From positions 13,066,450-13,130,449 of the forward strand of contig CP136069.1 in the NCBI GenBank assembly GCA_032622095.1: a DNA stretch of 64,000 nt. The letters are read 5' to 3'. How positions within the stretch are numbered: position 1 is the first letter of the stretch; the number at the start of each line of letters is the position of its first letter. The notes beneath the pieces are model-generated. The model worked only from the letters and a program-made list of their open reading frames with translations, ran no database searches and was not told the origin of the DNA. A program made the position numbers and the translations under genes. The DNA is from Siphonodentalium dalli. Its lineage: Eukaryota > Mollusca > Scaphopoda > Gadilida > Siphonodentaliidae. Positions 62,718 through 64,000 of this stretch are shown here, piece after piece.

Positions 62718-63042
62718 TAAAGTGATGTGAAACACTCCGGTTGTGTGATCAAATAGAAATAAAGAATAATGTTGCTCAAAGTAGTTATTTTTAATAATAT
62801 TAATCCAAATTTACAGCACACGCCGTCATTCCTATATATATTAATTAAATACACTGACTCTCGGTCGTGAAATCATTTGCGTTAGTTTATCGCTGATTGT
62901 TGCGTCCCGAATCGAGATGTAAATATTTACGATTAAGCGTAGTTCAGACGACGATTTCTATCGAGATGTTAGTAGAATGCTACATTCCTCCAGTAGGCAT
63001 AGCGCCTGCATAATAACTTGTCAATTTCACGCACCGAACAAG
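62718..63042 (+). repeat. Dispersed repeat family C, copy 3
   Basis: AAAGTGATGTGAAACACTCC, GTGTGATCAAATAGAAATAA, GATGTTAGTAGAATGCTACATT and ATTTCACGCACCGAACA match copies 1 and 2. This copy is longer, with an extra ~100 bp before GTAGTTCAGACGACG, also present in copy 2. Confidence 0.75.
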
Positions 63043-63373
63043 TCCATAACATGTCTTTAACGGCGAGAAGTAAGAATTATCCATAAATTTCTTACCTGGA
63101 AACTTCTCTTCTGGTTTTTAAACCTGTGCTTTTTTTGCTACAAAATCATGCAAATTTGAACCAAAACTTCACCCCGTTCCTAGTTCACATAATATAACAT
63201 ACAGCTTTGCCAGCTAATATTTACATGGAACTATGACAAAGCTTCAAAAATTTCGGCACAAAACAATGACAAACATGTAACCCGAACCTCGCCATACTGC
63301 GACGATTCACAACACATAATCAATATAGAGAATACATTTGTGCTAAGTGGGTGTATGTGTACTGTTTTTTTTT

Positions 63374-63731
63374 ACCCTGTGCCAATGCATTCTCTTATAT
63401 ACATGTATGCGAGTCGACCATAGGTCGCCTCGCATATATTAGAGAATGCATTGGCCTAACAATTTTAATAATGTTTTCTTGTATTCTTTAACAATTTTAT
63501 AATTTCACCCATACAGAGCCCCAGACGACACTCTTATATATGCTTCTATATATGTGTGGAGCTCCCTGCAGGGTAATCAGGTAATGAATGTTTTTTTATT
63601 TTATGTCCTAAAAATTGTAAGAAAAATTTCTAAAAATAATGATAAAAAATTGTTAGGCCAATGCATTCTCTTATATATGCGAGGCGACCTATGGTCGACT
63701 CGCATATATAAGAGAATGCATTGGCACAGGG
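63374..63731. mobile_element. Family D element with two terminal palindromes, copy at right edge
   Basis: ACCCTGTGCC, palindromes 63381-63455 (with an inserted ACATGT) and 63657-63725, and GGCACAGGG at the right. Spacer of about 200 bp with CCCTGCAGGGTAATCAGG. The poly-T/poly-A flanks extend the symmetry. Confidence 0.85.
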
Positions 63732-63891
63732 AAAAAAAAAGTCTGTTTTTCAGGATAATATGCTGTAGATATTTAATAAAATATAAATACCGCCAAGGCT
63801 ATTGAGACCCTCCTGTATTCCGTTGGGGATTTGGGTTACAATCTGGGAGTTACAAATAACGTTAAATATTCAACTGAAATTTGATCAGTTG

Positions 63892-64000
63892 GTCCAGGAG
63901 ATATTGGTTGACCTTTGTACCCCCTGGACTCATTGTCAATTGGGAATTTGTTTGGGGGAGGGGTGGGTGTTTTGTGTTGGTGGGGGGAGTTGGGGATTTG
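63892..64000 (+). mobile_element. End of a second foldback-family element, cut by the window
   Basis: GTCCAGGAGATATTGGTTGACC and TTGTACCCCC match the terminus of the 38558-43660 element. The rest lies beyond the window. Confidence 0.5.

Overview
The window looks like AT-rich, intron-containing animal DNA, most likely from a marine invertebrate (lophotrochozoan or non-vertebrate deuterostome; the species cannot be fixed from sequence alone). The evidence is split genes with GT/AG junctions, a SPRY-domain gene of the SPSB type, a PIN/FEN-like protein with a Cys-rich CXC tail, a Ty3/Gypsy retrotransposon and a very dense layer of DNA-transposon relics, palindromes and minisatellites. No bacterial operons, CRISPR arrays, rRNA or convincing tRNA genes were seen.

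Layout. 1-8.8 kb: small inverted-repeat elements, tandem arrays and one possible minus-strand terminal exon (3139-3239). 8.8-14.3 kb: a 5.5-kb unit bounded by inverted repeats and TTAA, containing a 1.5-kb direct duplication and a hAT-like element. 15.6-16.2 kb: another TTAA-flanked element. 16.6-19.7 kb: a minus-strand SPSB-like gene whose intron carries an 0.8-kb inverted-repeat element and whose exon end has been amplified into a minisatellite. 20.4-25.1 kb: hairpin elements and a ~160-bp tandem array. 25.3-33.8 kb: a minus-strand gene in three pieces (Cys/His-rich N-terminus, middle part after an in-frame TAA, PIN-like + CXC C-terminus), the last separated by 3.8 kb of repeats. 34.5-37.85 kb: a Gypsy copy in reverse orientation that lost its primer site, gag and pol but kept accessory frames. 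38.56-43.66 kb: a 5.1-kb near-palindromic foldback element. 44-52.4 kb: hAT-like, TTAA-flanked and hairpin-ended elements, a ~320-bp array, a LINE 3' fragment and a 26-bp minisatellite. 52.8-61.4 kb: a complete Gypsy element with LTRs that look identical. 61.4-64 kb: more repeats.

The best-supported functional unit is the complete Gypsy element. It has 749-bp LTRs, a 4-bp target duplication (GTAT), gag, a textbook -1 frameshift cassette (A AAA AAC, TAA, then an 8-bp stem), pol with protease, RT, RNase H and integrase, then three small frames: an acidic 65-residue frame, a 96-residue single-pass membrane protein and a 173-residue protein with a PPPY motif. It sits inside an older TTAA-flanked element, which dates the insertions relative to each other. 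The most unusual other items are a family of short elements whose two ends are each ~70-bp palindromes, the foldback element full of AAGATGGCGGC motifs, and a minisatellite whose unit is an exon end plus splice donor.
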